A stretch of 27,471 nucleotides of DNA, taken from the NCBI GenBank assembly GCA_040216885.1, contig JAVJOG010000026.1, positions 1 through 27,471 of the forward strand. Reading direction: 5' to 3'. Each line of letters starts with the position of its first letter. The first letter of the stretch is position 1. The stretch is from Parvibaculum sp040216885. GTDB taxonomy: Bacteria; Pseudomonadota; Alphaproteobacteria; Parvibaculales; Parvibaculaceae. This document shows positions 13,927 to 21,366 of the stretch, piece after piece. The notes under the pieces are model-generated. The model saw only the letters and a program-made list of their open reading frames with translations, was not told where the DNA came from and searched no databases. Position numbers and translations under genes: made by a program.

Positions 13927-14456
13927 CAGTCGAGACGCTTCATGCCCGAAGCGTAGCGCTTCCAGTTCTGGACATAGTGGTCGGACGAGAGCCGCAATGC
14001 TTCGGCCATCTCCTTCTCAAGCGTGCGGACGATCTTCCCCGGCGCGCCGAGCACCATCGAATAGTCGGGAATGTCCTTGCCCTCCGCGATCAGCGTGTTG
14101 GCGCCGATGAGACAGCCTTTTCCGATGCGTGTGTTGTTGAGGATGATGCTGCCGATACCGACAAGGCTGCCCGCGCCGATGGTGCAGCCATGCAGCATCA
14201 CCATATGTCCGATGGTCACGTCGCGCTCGATGGTCAGCGGCGAACCGGGATCGGTGTGCAGCACCGAACCGTCCTGCACGTTGGAATTCTCGCCGATGGT
14301 GATGAGCTCATTGTCGCCGCGCAGCACGGCGCCGAACCAGACGCTGGCGTTCTTTTCCAGCTTCACATTGCCCATCACCTGCGCGTTTGGCGCAATCCAG
14401 TATTCGCCCTCCGGCGGCAGGATCGGCTTCGCATCGCCGATGGCGTAAATGGCCAT
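13926..14456 (-). CDS. Gamma-class carbonic anhydrase family protein
   Basis: This 176-residue left-handed beta-helix protein contains hexapeptide repeats (NVKLEKNASVWFGAVLRGD, TIGENSNVQDGSVLH, CTIGAGSLVGIGSIILNN). The three zinc-ligand histidines of the Cam/YrdA family are visible at His67 (SVLH), His84 and His89 (IGHMVMLHG). Members hydrate CO2 or act as hydrolases or acyltransferases; many YrdA/PaaY-like proteins lack strong carbonic anhydrase activity. GGGGAG precedes the ATG at 14456. It is first in the minus-strand run and is coupled to DUF192. No signal peptide is seen, so it is cytoplasmic. Confidence 0.93.
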   Translation of the reverse strand: MAIYAIGDAKPILPPEGEYWIAPNAQVMGNVKLEKNASVWFGAVLRGDNELITIGENSNVQDGSVLHTDPGSPLTIERDVTIGHMVMLHGCTIGAGSLVGIGSIILNNTRIGKGCLIGANTLIAEGKDIPDYSMVLGAPGKIVRTLEKEMAEALRLSSDHYVQNWKRYASGMKRLD

Positions 14457-14612
14457 GAACACGTCTCCCCGTATTTCTGCATTTGTCGCGACGCGGACTA
14501 TGCCACGCCTCGAAGATGGAGACGAGGCTTGCGGAACATGCGGAAAATGGAGTGTCATTTGCGCGTTAGGGACGGCGTATAACGTCGGCCTGGCAATCGG
14601 GAGGGAAAGGGC

Positions 14613-16625
14613 ATGACGCGACGGAAAGCATCGGAGACGGGCAGCATCGGCGAGGTGATGGAAGCGACCGACGACCGGCCCGTGGTCCGCGCCATGGCGC
14701 CGACGCTCGGCGAACTCTGGAGCCGCCGTCTCGCCCGCCGCGACGTGCTGAAAGGTATCGGCAAGGCGGCGCTGCTGGCTTCAGCAAGCGCCCTGCCGCT
14801 GGCCGCCTGCGGCGACGCACCCGACTTCGCCCCCGACGATATTTACAGTTTCGAGGAAGTGCCCCACGGCGTCGATGAAACGCATCATGTGGCGGGCGGT
14901 CACAGCGCCGACATCCTGATCCGTTGGGGAGACCCGGTATTGCCGGGCGCACCCGAATTCGACCCGCTGAACCAGAGCGCCGAACGGCAATTGCAGCAGT
15001 TCGGATACAACAACGACTATGTCGGCTTCGTCCCATTGCCATTCGGCTCGCGGTCGAGCGACCGCGGCCTGCTTTGCATTCACCACGAATACACCAACGA
15101 CGATCTGATGCATCCGGGCCTCGTCCCGGCGCCGGGACAGAACCCGCTCGAACTTTTCACCCGCGAGATCGCCGAAATCTCGATGGCCGCGCATGGTGGC
15201 AGCATCGTCGAAGTCGTGCGCGGCAAGGACCGCAAGTGGAGCGTCGTCTGCGACAGCGCCTATAACCGCCGCATCACGCCGCTTGCGACGTCGATGCGGA
15301 TTTCCGGTCCGGCGGCCGGCCATCCGCGCCTGCAAACCTCCGAGGACCCCGAAGGTCGCACAGTGACGGGCACACTCAACAATTGCGCCGGCGGCATCAC
15401 ACCCTGGGGCACATGGCTGATGTCGGAGGAAAACTTCAACTTCTATTTCATGGGCACGCCGAACGACGAGGCCGAGGCGACGAACCATGCACGCATCGGC
15501 ATTCCGGCCGCCTTCTCCTATCCATGGGGCCGCTGGCACAAGCGCTTCGACGTCGCCGCCGAACCCCGCGAACCCAACCGCTACGGCTGGATCGTCGAGG
15601 TCGATCCGCTCGATCCGGCATCGACACCGGTAAAGCGCACGGCACTCGGCCGCTTCAAACATGAAGGCTGCGAAAATGCGCTGACGAAGGACGGCCGGCT
15701 CGCGGTCTATTCCGGCGACGATCAGCAATTCGAATACATGTACAAATTCGTCAGCCGCGACAAGGTGAACCTGAAGGACCGCGCCGCCAACGCCACACTG
15801 CTCGATGAGGGTGTGCTCTATGTCGCGCGCTTCGACGAAGACGGAACCGGCCGCTGGCTACCGCTGATCCACGGACAAAGCGGCCTCGACGAAACGAACG
15901 GCTTCGCCGGCCAGGCCGAGGTCCTGATCGAAACGCGCCGCGCCGCCGACATTCTGGGCGCCACGCCGCTCGACCGGCCGGAAGACATCGAGCCGCATTC
16001 CGTCACCGGCAAGGTCTATGCTGCACTCACCAATGCAAAGGAGCGCGCCGCTGGCATGATCGATGCCGTCAATCCGCGGGCCGGTAATCTCTGGGGCCAG
16101 ATCGTCGAAATGACGCCCGATGACGGCGATCACGCATCGGAAATTTTCACGTGGACGTTGCTGGTAAAATGCGGCGATCCCACCGACCCCGCAACCAGTG
16201 CGGCATGGAACCCTGAAACATCGGAAAGCGGCTGGTTCGCCTGCCCCGACAATGTCGCCGTCGACGCCAAGGGCCGGCTCTGGGTTGCAACCGATCAGGG
16301 CTCGGGCTGGCACGCGGCGTCGGGCACGGCGGACGGTCTTTATGCGCTGGCGACCGGCGGCGACAAGCGCGGCGTCGCGCGCCAGTTGTTCCGTGCACCG
16401 ATTGGCGCCGAAGTCTGCGGGCCCGTATTCACACCCGACGCCTCGGCCCTCTTCCTCGCCGTGCAGCACCCGGCCGCCGACGGAACGGTGAATTTCGCGG
16501 GCTTCAATCGCCGTTCGACATTTGCCGATCCGGCAACGCGCTGGCCCGATTTCGACGCCAACATGCCTGTGCGGCCGTCGCTTCTGGTCATCGCGGCTGA
16601 GAAAGGCGGCCCTGTCGGCGGCTGA
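14613..16625 (+). CDS. phoX: PhoX family (DUF839) phosphatase, Tat-exported
   Basis: The 670-residue protein has a twin-arginine signal RRDVLKGIGKAALLASA at about 46-62, ending in a lipobox-like PLAAC (Cys about 69), so it may be exported folded and lipidated. The DUF839 beta-propeller shows HHEYTND near 153-159, NNCAGGITPWGTWLMSEEN, RFKHEGCENALTKDGR and GWFACPDNVAVDAKGRLWVATDQG, all characteristic of PhoX. Characterised PhoX enzymes are iron- and calcium-dependent alkaline phosphatases that release phosphate from organic esters in the periplasm. A Pho-box could not be demonstrated: only one partial TGTCAT repeat sits upstream. The start has a strong GGGAGGGAAAGG leader. Confidence 0.9.
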   Translation: MTRRKASETGSIGEVMEATDDRPVVRAMAPTLGELWSRRLARRDVLKGIGKAALLASASALPLAACGDAPDFAPDDIYSFEEVPHGVDETHHVAGGHSADILIRWGDPVLPGAPEFDPLNQSAERQLQQFGYNNDYVGFVPLPFGSRSSDRGLLCIHHEYTNDDLMHPGLVPAPGQNPLELFTREIAEISMAAHGGSIVEVVRGKDRKWSVVCDSAYNRRITPLATSMRISGPAAGHPRLQTSEDPEGRTVTGTLNNCAGGITPWGTWLMSEENFNFYFMGTPNDEAEATNHARIGIPAAFSYPWGRWHKRFDVAAEPREPNRYGWIVEVDPLDPASTPVKRTALGRFKHEGCENALTKDGRLAVYSGDDQQFEYMYKFVSRDKVNLKDRAANATLLDEGVLYVARFDEDGTGRWLPLIHGQSGLDETNGFAGQAEVLIETRRAADILGATPLDRPEDIEPHSVTGKVYAALTNAKERAAGMIDAVNPRAGNLWGQIVEMTPDDGDHASEIFTWTLLVKCGDPTDPATSAAWNPETSESGWFACPDNVAVDAKGRLWVATDQGSGWHAASGTADGLYALATGGDKRGVARQLFRAPIGAEVCGPVFTPDASALFLAVQHPAADGTVNFAGFNRRSTFADPATRWPDFDANMPVRPSLLVIAAEKGGPVGG

Positions 16626-16737
16626 AACGGGTTCTCGACGGGTTGCATCGGCGTCCATGATGTCCCAAGCTCGAACTGCGGCGTACCGCCGGTCGCGCGA
16701 AGGCGCGAACGGCGATTGCAGTTGAGGGCGTATCGGC

Positions 16738-17808
16738 ATGAAATTTCTGTTCAACTTGGCGCTCTTCCTGCTCCTCCTGCCGGTGCTTTTCATGCTGGCC
16801 TATCAGCATGGCTATCTCGACGACTACGTGCCGGACGACGCCATCGACCCCGAACCCTTCATCCAGGCTGAACTTGCCGACGCCACCGACGGGCCGGACC
16901 TCAGCCGCCGCATCGACAAGGCGCTCGACGAAAAGCTCTACGACGACGCCGTCATGTATGCCGAGATCGCCGATTACATGCAGGTCGAACTCGACGCATC
17001 GACGCGCGCCCGCCTTGCCGACGAGGACGCCCCCGCCCGCCGCGCCGCGCGTGGCGCCGGCAGTTTTCTCGAAGGCTTCGTCACCGGTCACGGCAGCGAC
17101 ACCGCAGGCTTCATGGGCGCCGTCGCCTCCGATCTTACGGTGGTCGGCGACGTGCGCGACATCGGCGCGGAGGGCTCGAAGCTCGCGCGCGGCGAGGATT
17201 ATTCGCGGCTGATCCTCGGCCTGTCGGTCGTCGGCCTGGCCGCAACGACCGCGACGGTGGCGACGGGCGGCGGCGGATTGCCGGTCAAGGTCGGCGTCTC
17301 GCTGCTTAAAGTCGCCGAGAAGGCCGGCACCATCACGGCGCGCTTCGCCCGCGACGTCTCGAACATTCTTCAGGAAGCCGTCAATTTCGAAAAACTGCGC
17401 GGGCTGTTGCGCACCACCGACCTTGCCGACACGGCGGCGACGCGGCGCGCAATCCTCGATTATGCGGATGGCGTGTCGATGGCGCGCGTGACACCGATCC
17501 TTACCGACATGGCGGCGCTCGAACGCGCCGTCGGGCCGGCGGAAGCGGTGCGGTTGATGCGCCATGTCGACAGTACCGGCGATCTCGCGCGTGTCGGCCG
17601 CATGGGCGAAAAACTCGGCGTCAAGACGCGCGGTGTCGTGGAACTGACCGGAAAGACCAGCCTGCGCGCCTTCAAGACGGCATGGAACCTGATCCTGATT
17701 GCGCTGCAATGGGTATGGGCGATTGTCGCCGGTCTCGGCGCGCTGCTGCTCGGATCGTTCGGCCGCCGCGCCGTACGCCGTCCGGCCGCCCGCAAGGAAC
17801 CGACCTGA
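16738..17808 (+). CDS. Multi-segment membrane protein of unknown function
   Basis: The 356-residue product has a hydrophobic N-terminal segment (2-21), an acidic region (25-100), a Gly/Ala-rich hydrophobic stretch (158-185), a helical region (190-310) and a final membrane helix (316-340) followed by a basic tail. The central part, FVTGHGSD...GDVRDIGAEGSKLARGEDYSRLILGLSVVG followed by a Thr/Gly run and PVKVGVSLLKVAEKAG, loosely recalls hydrophobic pre-toxin or translocation segments of polymorphic toxins, but no toxin domain is attached. I do not recognise the family. It starts 112 nt after phoX with GAGGG upstream. Its stop codon abuts the stop of the convergent small membrane gene. Confidence 0.78.
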   Translation: MKFLFNLALFLLLLPVLFMLAYQHGYLDDYVPDDAIDPEPFIQAELADATDGPDLSRRIDKALDEKLYDDAVMYAEIADYMQVELDASTRARLADEDAPARRAARGAGSFLEGFVTGHGSDTAGFMGAVASDLTVVGDVRDIGAEGSKLARGEDYSRLILGLSVVGLAATTATVATGGGGLPVKVGVSLLKVAEKAGTITARFARDVSNILQEAVNFEKLRGLLRTTDLADTAATRRAILDYADGVSMARVTPILTDMAALERAVGPAEAVRLMRHVDSTGDLARVGRMGEKLGVKTRGVVELTGKTSLRAFKTAWNLILIALQWVWAIVAGLGALLLGSFGRRAVRRPAARKEPT

Positions 17809-18123
17809 CTAGCCGGCCGACAACATCAGGCCGATCAGGAAGATGCCGGAGAGAAAGCTCCACATCACGGCAATGCAGCTTGAAAGCAGCATCCACACCG
17901 GCGGGCGGTTCTCGAACACCTGCGCCCGCAGCGCATTGCGCAGGATCACTGTCGGTCCGGCGAAAACCAGCGTCAGAATGCCGATCACCTGCAGATACAT
18001 CGGCTCCGACATGAGCTGAAAGCTCGGCGGCTTGTTGGTAACCAGCCGATAGAAACTGCCGGTCAGACCGGCCGCGACAAAACCTGTCGCGATCGAAAAC
18101 AGAAAAACCCCGAGTTGCGACAT
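17809..18123 (-). CDS. Small three-helix membrane protein, unknown function
   Basis: This 104-residue protein is predicted to have three membrane spans: FLFSIATGFVAAGLTGSFY (about 6-24), YLQVIGILTLVFAGPTVIL (about 43-61) and WMLLSSCIAVMWSFLSGIFLIGLML (about 77-101), with short polar loops. Start chosen is ATG 18123; a longer frame reaches 18231 but lacks a convincing RBS. It follows the 129-residue gene by 19 nt on the same strand, so both form a small operon. No family recognised. Confidence 0.7.
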   Translation of the reverse strand: MSQLGVFLFSIATGFVAAGLTGSFYRLVTNKPPSFQLMSEPMYLQVIGILTLVFAGPTVILRNALRAQVFENRPPVWMLLSSCIAVMWSFLSGIFLIGLMLSAG

Positions 18124-18142
18124 CTGCCCCGCCAAGCCCCCG

Positions 18143-18532
18143 TTATCGTTCGATGTGACCGCGCGCGGCGCGGCCTGCTTCGAGTTCGTCGATGAAATGA
18201 GACGCCGCGGCCGCGAGGCGCATCTGCGCATAGGCCACGACGGTGTCCGGAATGGCCTGCCGGTCGAGCAGGCTGACGACGCGCGGATCGGCGAGTGCCG
18301 CTTTCAGATCGGCCGCCGGATTGCCGCGCGCCTTGAGTGCGATATCGGTCAGCAGCGGCGAGCGCGCGGCGATTTCGACTTCGGTGCCGCCAAGCCAGCA
18401 GGTCCCGAGATCGGCCGCGCAGACAAGCCGCGGCATCGAAAGAGTGCGGTCGTCGTTCGGCAGGGGCAGGTAGCCCCCGAAAAGCAGGAACGCCCCGGCA
18501 ACGATCAGCGATTTGAATACGAACTGGATCAT
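18143..18532 (-). CDS. Small exported or anchored protein, unknown function
   Basis: The 129-residue product has an N-terminal hydrophobic helix (about 3-23) acting as signal or anchor. A region with CAADLGTC (a Cys pair, about 38-43) follows, then a mostly helical C-terminal part rich in Ala and Leu (about 60-120). No known family is recognised. ATG 18532 is preceded by an AGGGGGG run very close to the start. It is the first of two minus-strand membrane genes facing the 356-residue membrane protein. Confidence 0.7.
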   Translation of the reverse strand: MIQFVFKSLIVAGAFLLFGGYLPLPNDDRTLSMPRLVCAADLGTCWLGGTEVEIAARSPLLTDIALKARGNPAADLKAALADPRVVSLLDRQAIPDTVVAYAQMRLAAAASHFIDELEAGRAARGHIER

Positions 18533-18619
18533 GCCCCCCTGTCCGCAAGCGCCATACCAGCGCGGGAGGCCTCGGCAAAAATTTGAAATGATCTTTTAAT
18601 TTCAGTGGGTTATAAAAAT

Positions 18620-18667
18620 GAAGGCGACCCTCTGGGTGGATCGCTGCAACGTGAGGTGGTCGCCTTC
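18620..18667. repeat. 10-bp perfect inverted repeat in divergent intergenic region
   Basis: GAAGGCGACC (18620-18629) is repeated inverted at 18658-18667 with a 28-nt spacer. It lies between the divergent genes at 18532 and 18748, next to an AT-rich segment containing TATAAA (18611-18616). It could be a regulatory site or a leader hairpin of the downstream gene. Confidence 0.5.
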
Positions 18668-18747
18668 CGTGCCGGATTGCGCCGACATTGTGCCAACCCG
18701 GTACAATATCGGATCGCCCGGTTCGGGCGCGGCGGCGGGAGGTGGTT

Positions 18748-19512
18748 TTGGCGCGCGGCAGTCAATCGGACGATGAGTATGTCCGCGAACGCCCGGCATG
18801 GATCATTCCGGGCCTGGTCCTGATCGGCGTGCTGACCTTTTCCGGCGCCTTCCTCTACTATTATTTCGGCCCGACCCCGAGCGAGATCCTGGGGCTCGAC
18901 CCGCGCGCCAGCGCCGCTGACCGCAAGATCGAAACGATCGTCGCCGACCGGCGCTTCCTGATCCCCGAAAACTACACGCGCTATCCGACCCAGCGCAGCG
19001 GCGGCCGGCTCACCAACATCGACATGCACGCCCTTCTGCCGGACATGACGCCCTATGGGCCGGACCTGCAGGAGAGTTTCATCGACAATTCGGCCGGTTC
19101 CGACGTGGTCTATTTCGCGCTCGCCGAAACGCAGACCCCGCTCACCGCGGCGCGGCGCCTGAAGGAAATCTACTCGAAATATCTGGCCGCTCCCGAGCCG
19201 GAAGAAGACGAAGCGGGTTTGCAACGCTTCACCTTCCGCAACGACAGCGGCTATGCCAATCAGGATCTGCTGGTTGCCCGCGACGATCAGGAGCGCATGG
19301 TGCTGCTGCTTTGCGACCGCCAGAGCCCGCTGGTCGACAGCCCGAACTGCACACGCTCGCTGCTTCTCGGACCGCGCCTCGACCTGACCTATCGCTACAA
19401 GCGCAGTCACCTGTCCGACTGGCGCGAGATCGATCGCGCGGTGACGACGCTCGTCGGCGAATTCGAATCCCGCGAACAGGTCGACGAATTGCAGGGTCCG
19501 ATTTTCGACTGA
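18748..19512 (+). CDS. Membrane-anchored protein of unknown function (TTG start)
   Basis: I place the start at TTG 18748, because GGGAGG lies 5 nt upstream and no ATG fits; a GTG at 18688 has no RBS. The 254-residue protein has a short cytoplasmic N-terminus, one membrane helix (about 18-40, WIIPGLVLIGVLTFSGAFLYYYF), then a soluble extracytoplasmic domain of about 210 residues. Recognisable pieces are DRRFLIPENYTRYPTQR, a repeat-free mixed domain with LFCDR-like LLLCDRQSPLVDSPNCTRSLLL (Cys pair about 195-205), and YKRSHLSDWREIDRAV near the end. No family recognised. It is convergent with the DUF3126 gene. Confidence 0.78.
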   Translation: MARGSQSDDEYVRERPAWIIPGLVLIGVLTFSGAFLYYYFGPTPSEILGLDPRASAADRKIETIVADRRFLIPENYTRYPTQRSGGRLTNIDMHALLPDMTPYGPDLQESFIDNSAGSDVVYFALAETQTPLTAARRLKEIYSKYLAAPEPEEDEAGLQRFTFRNDSGYANQDLLVARDDQERMVLLLCDRQSPLVDSPNCTRSLLLGPRLDLTYRYKRSHLSDWREIDRAVTTLVGEFESREQVDELQGPIFD

Positions 19513-19515
19513 CCC

Positions 19516-19728
19516 TCAGTCCGGCAGATCGATGTCGAGGATCGCCATGTTGAAGGCGTAGGAAACCTCGCCCTCGTCCTCATCCTTGAAGATGACGCCG
19601 ATAAATTCGTCGCCGATATTCACTTCCGCCGAATCGTCCTTCTGTGGCCGCGCCCGAACCGTGATCGACGGCAGCTTGAACTTGTCCCGCAGATAACTCT
19701 CGATGCGCTTGATTTCGGTCTTGTCCAA
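19516..19728 (-). CDS. DUF3126 family protein (TTG start)
   Basis: This 70-residue acidic protein reads KTEIKRIESYLRDKFKLPSI, then VRARPQKDDSAEVNIGDEFIGVIFKDEDEGEVSYAFNMAILDIDL, the DUF3126 family, short proteins found mainly in alphaproteobacteria. Function is unknown. The initiation codon is TTG at 19728 with GGGAGAG about 6 nt upstream; no ATG is available. The stop is 3 nt from the convergent gene's stop. Confidence 0.88.
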   Translation of the reverse strand: MDKTEIKRIESYLRDKFKLPSITVRARPQKDDSAEVNIGDEFIGVIFKDEDEGEVSYAFNMAILDIDLPD

Positions 19729-19941
19729 GAAGCTCTCCCGTCGTCGGCCGGCACCGGCATGGCTGGAATGCCTCGGCGTGAGGCGCGCCCGGTCGTTTTA
19801 ACGATTTGCCCCCACATGCGCAAACCGGCTCTCCCGAAACCCGGGCATGCGCCCGCTTGCCGCTGCGGCGCTTCGTCCGATTGGCCCTCACCCGGCCCTG
19901 TGACACGGTTTCCCATCGGGAATTCGCGCCGGAACGGGATC

Positions 19942-20082
19942 ATGTCGGGACGCACACGCAAATGGCTGGCGGTTTTTACCGTTGTGCTGACGCTGGCGGC
20001 GCTGTTGGCGCTTCTTGGCCCGGCGCGCGACGTTGCGCCGGAGAGCGGCGCCCACGCCTTCGTGGTTGCGCCCTCCCTCTAG
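19942..20082 (+). CDS. Possible 46-residue single-span membrane peptide
   Basis: An ATG at 19942 with a moderate upstream GGGA opens a 46-codon frame. It has a basic start (SGRTRKW), one hydrophobic helix (LAVFTVVLTLAALLALLG, about 9-26) and a short polar tail. The topology and codon use look real, but there is no homology I can name, and the frame is open further upstream without another good start. Low to moderate confidence. Confidence 0.42.
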   Translation: MSGRTRKWLAVFTVVLTLAALLALLGPARDVAPESGAHAFVVAPSL

Positions 20083-20103
20083 CCCCTGTGCGGCCGCTCG
20101 CCG

Positions 20104-20910
20104 CTAGCGCGTCGTGTAGCCGCCGTCGATGACGAGTTCGGCCCCGGTCATGAAGGCCGATTCGTCGGACGCCAGGAAAACGATCCCGTTGCCGATATCT
20201 TCTGGCGCGCCGAGCCGGCCGATCGGATGCAGCATGGTCAGCATCTCGACCACCCCGTTGGCGCCCATCTGCATGCCGCCGATCTCGCCCTTGTCGATCA
20301 CCGATTGCACCATCGGCGTGCGGACATAACCCGGATGCACGGAGTTGACGCGGATGCGATAGCCGGCCTGCGCACATTCGAGCGCCGCCGACTTGGTGAG
20401 CAGGCGCACGCCGCCCTTCGCCGCGTTGTAGTCGGACGCGCCCGGCTGACCGACCAGGCCGAGGATCGACGACACATTGATGATCGAACCGTCGGGCCCA
20501 CCCTTCGCCGTCGACTTCTTGATCGCGCGAATGCCATGCTTGCAGCCGAGGAACACGCTGTCGAGATCGACGGCGATGGTATGGCGCCAATGTTCGAGCG
20601 GCTTGTCTTCGATCATGCCCGGTTCCGGCGCAATGCCGGCATTGTTGACGAGGATGTGCAAGCCGCCGAACTTTTCTTCCGCCAGCGCTATCGCGCGCTC
20701 CCATTGCGCCTCATCCACGACATCGTGCCGCGCAAACAGCGCCTCGCCGCCCACCCGCGTGATCTCGTCGGCGACCGCCTGTCCCGCATCCGCGTCGAGA
20801 TCGGTGCAGAGAACCTTCGCCCCCTCTTTTGCCAGCAGCTTGGCGCTGATCGCGCCGATGCCCTTTGCCGCGCCGGTCACGATCGCGACCTTGCCGTCCA
20901 CTCGTCCCAT
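20104..20910 (-). CDS. Short-chain dehydrogenase/reductase (SDR)
   Basis: The classical SDR of 268 residues shows the NAD(P)-binding TGAAKGIG (12-19), an acidic residue after the second strand (CTDLD, favouring NAD), NNAG at 89-92, catalytic Ser148 in NVSS, and YNAAK with Tyr161 and Lys165. HPGYVRTPM and the C-terminal DGGYTTR complete the fold. Such enzymes oxidise secondary alcohols such as cyclic alcohols, hydroxysteroids or 3-hydroxyacyl groups; the substrate is not readable. The ATG at 20910 is preferred because AGG lies 9 nt upstream, while ATG 20919 is too close and the longer frame to 20964 lacks an RBS. Confidence 0.93.
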   Translation of the reverse strand: MGRVDGKVAIVTGAAKGIGAISAKLLAKEGAKVLCTDLDADAGQAVADEITRVGGEALFARHDVVDEAQWERAIALAEEKFGGLHILVNNAGIAPEPGMIEDKPLEHWRHTIAVDLDSVFLGCKHGIRAIKKSTAKGGPDGSIINVSSILGLVGQPGASDYNAAKGGVRLLTKSAALECAQAGYRIRVNSVHPGYVRTPMVQSVIDKGEIGGMQMGANGVVEMLTMLHPIGRLGAPEDIGNGIVFLASDESAFMTGAELVIDGGYTTR

Positions 20911-21072
20911 TCGCTTCATCCCTGTTTCTGCGCCGGTGTCGATTTGCCCGGCTTTGCCGGCCATTCTGCCGTGCCCCCCGCGCGACGCAAGAGGCGAAAG
21001 CGCCGCATCTCTGTGCTATAGAAAGAGGCGAAGCACCGGCCCGATAAAATCAGTCAAAATCCGGGAAGAAAA

Positions 21073-21366
21073 ATGTCTGTCGCCCTTGAGATCACCTTCA
21101 AGACCACGCAAGCCGACCACATCCTGACCCAACTACGCGCCTACAAGGAGCGTGAGTTCGACCGCAACCCGCCACGCGGCTTTCTCGGCGCCACGATCGA
21201 GGACCGCCCCGAAAGCGGCACGGTCGTGTTCCGCAGCGAATGGCAGGACGACGACGCGCTCGAATACACGCGCGACAGCGCCCCTTTCGAGGCCTGTCTC
21301 GATCTTTGCGACATCCATGCGGACGGGCGCGACGACAGGAAAATGGAAATCGGCCGCACCGCATGA
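21073..21366 (+). CDS. Small ABM-like (dimeric alpha/beta barrel) protein
   Basis: The 97-residue product has two strand/helix units: VALEITFKTTQADHILTQLRAYKEREF and GFLGATIEDRPESGTVVFRSEWQDDDALEYTRDSAPFEACLDLCDI. This resembles the antibiotic-biosynthesis-monooxygenase type fold, where SEWxDxxAL is typical; the assignment is by pattern and only moderately sure. Its TGA overlaps the ATG of the downstream amine oxidase by 4 nt (ATGA), so the two are translationally coupled and may act together. Confidence 0.65.
   Translation: MSVALEITFKTTQADHILTQLRAYKEREFDRNPPRGFLGATIEDRPESGTVVFRSEWQDDDALEYTRDSAPFEACLDLCDIHADGRDDRKMEIGRTA

Noticed and set aside
14457..14612. Pho-box upstream of phoX
   Set aside because: Only a single partial TGTCAT is visible; the required 11-nt-spaced repeats are absent.
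14781..15728. 315-codon minus-strand frame across the phoX gene
   Set aside because: Antisense to well-conserved PhoX motifs, with no RBS or family match.
18583..18616. Sigma-70 promoter TTGAAA...TATAAA upstream of the TTG-start gene
   Set aside because: The spacing is 22 nt, too long for a normal promoter.
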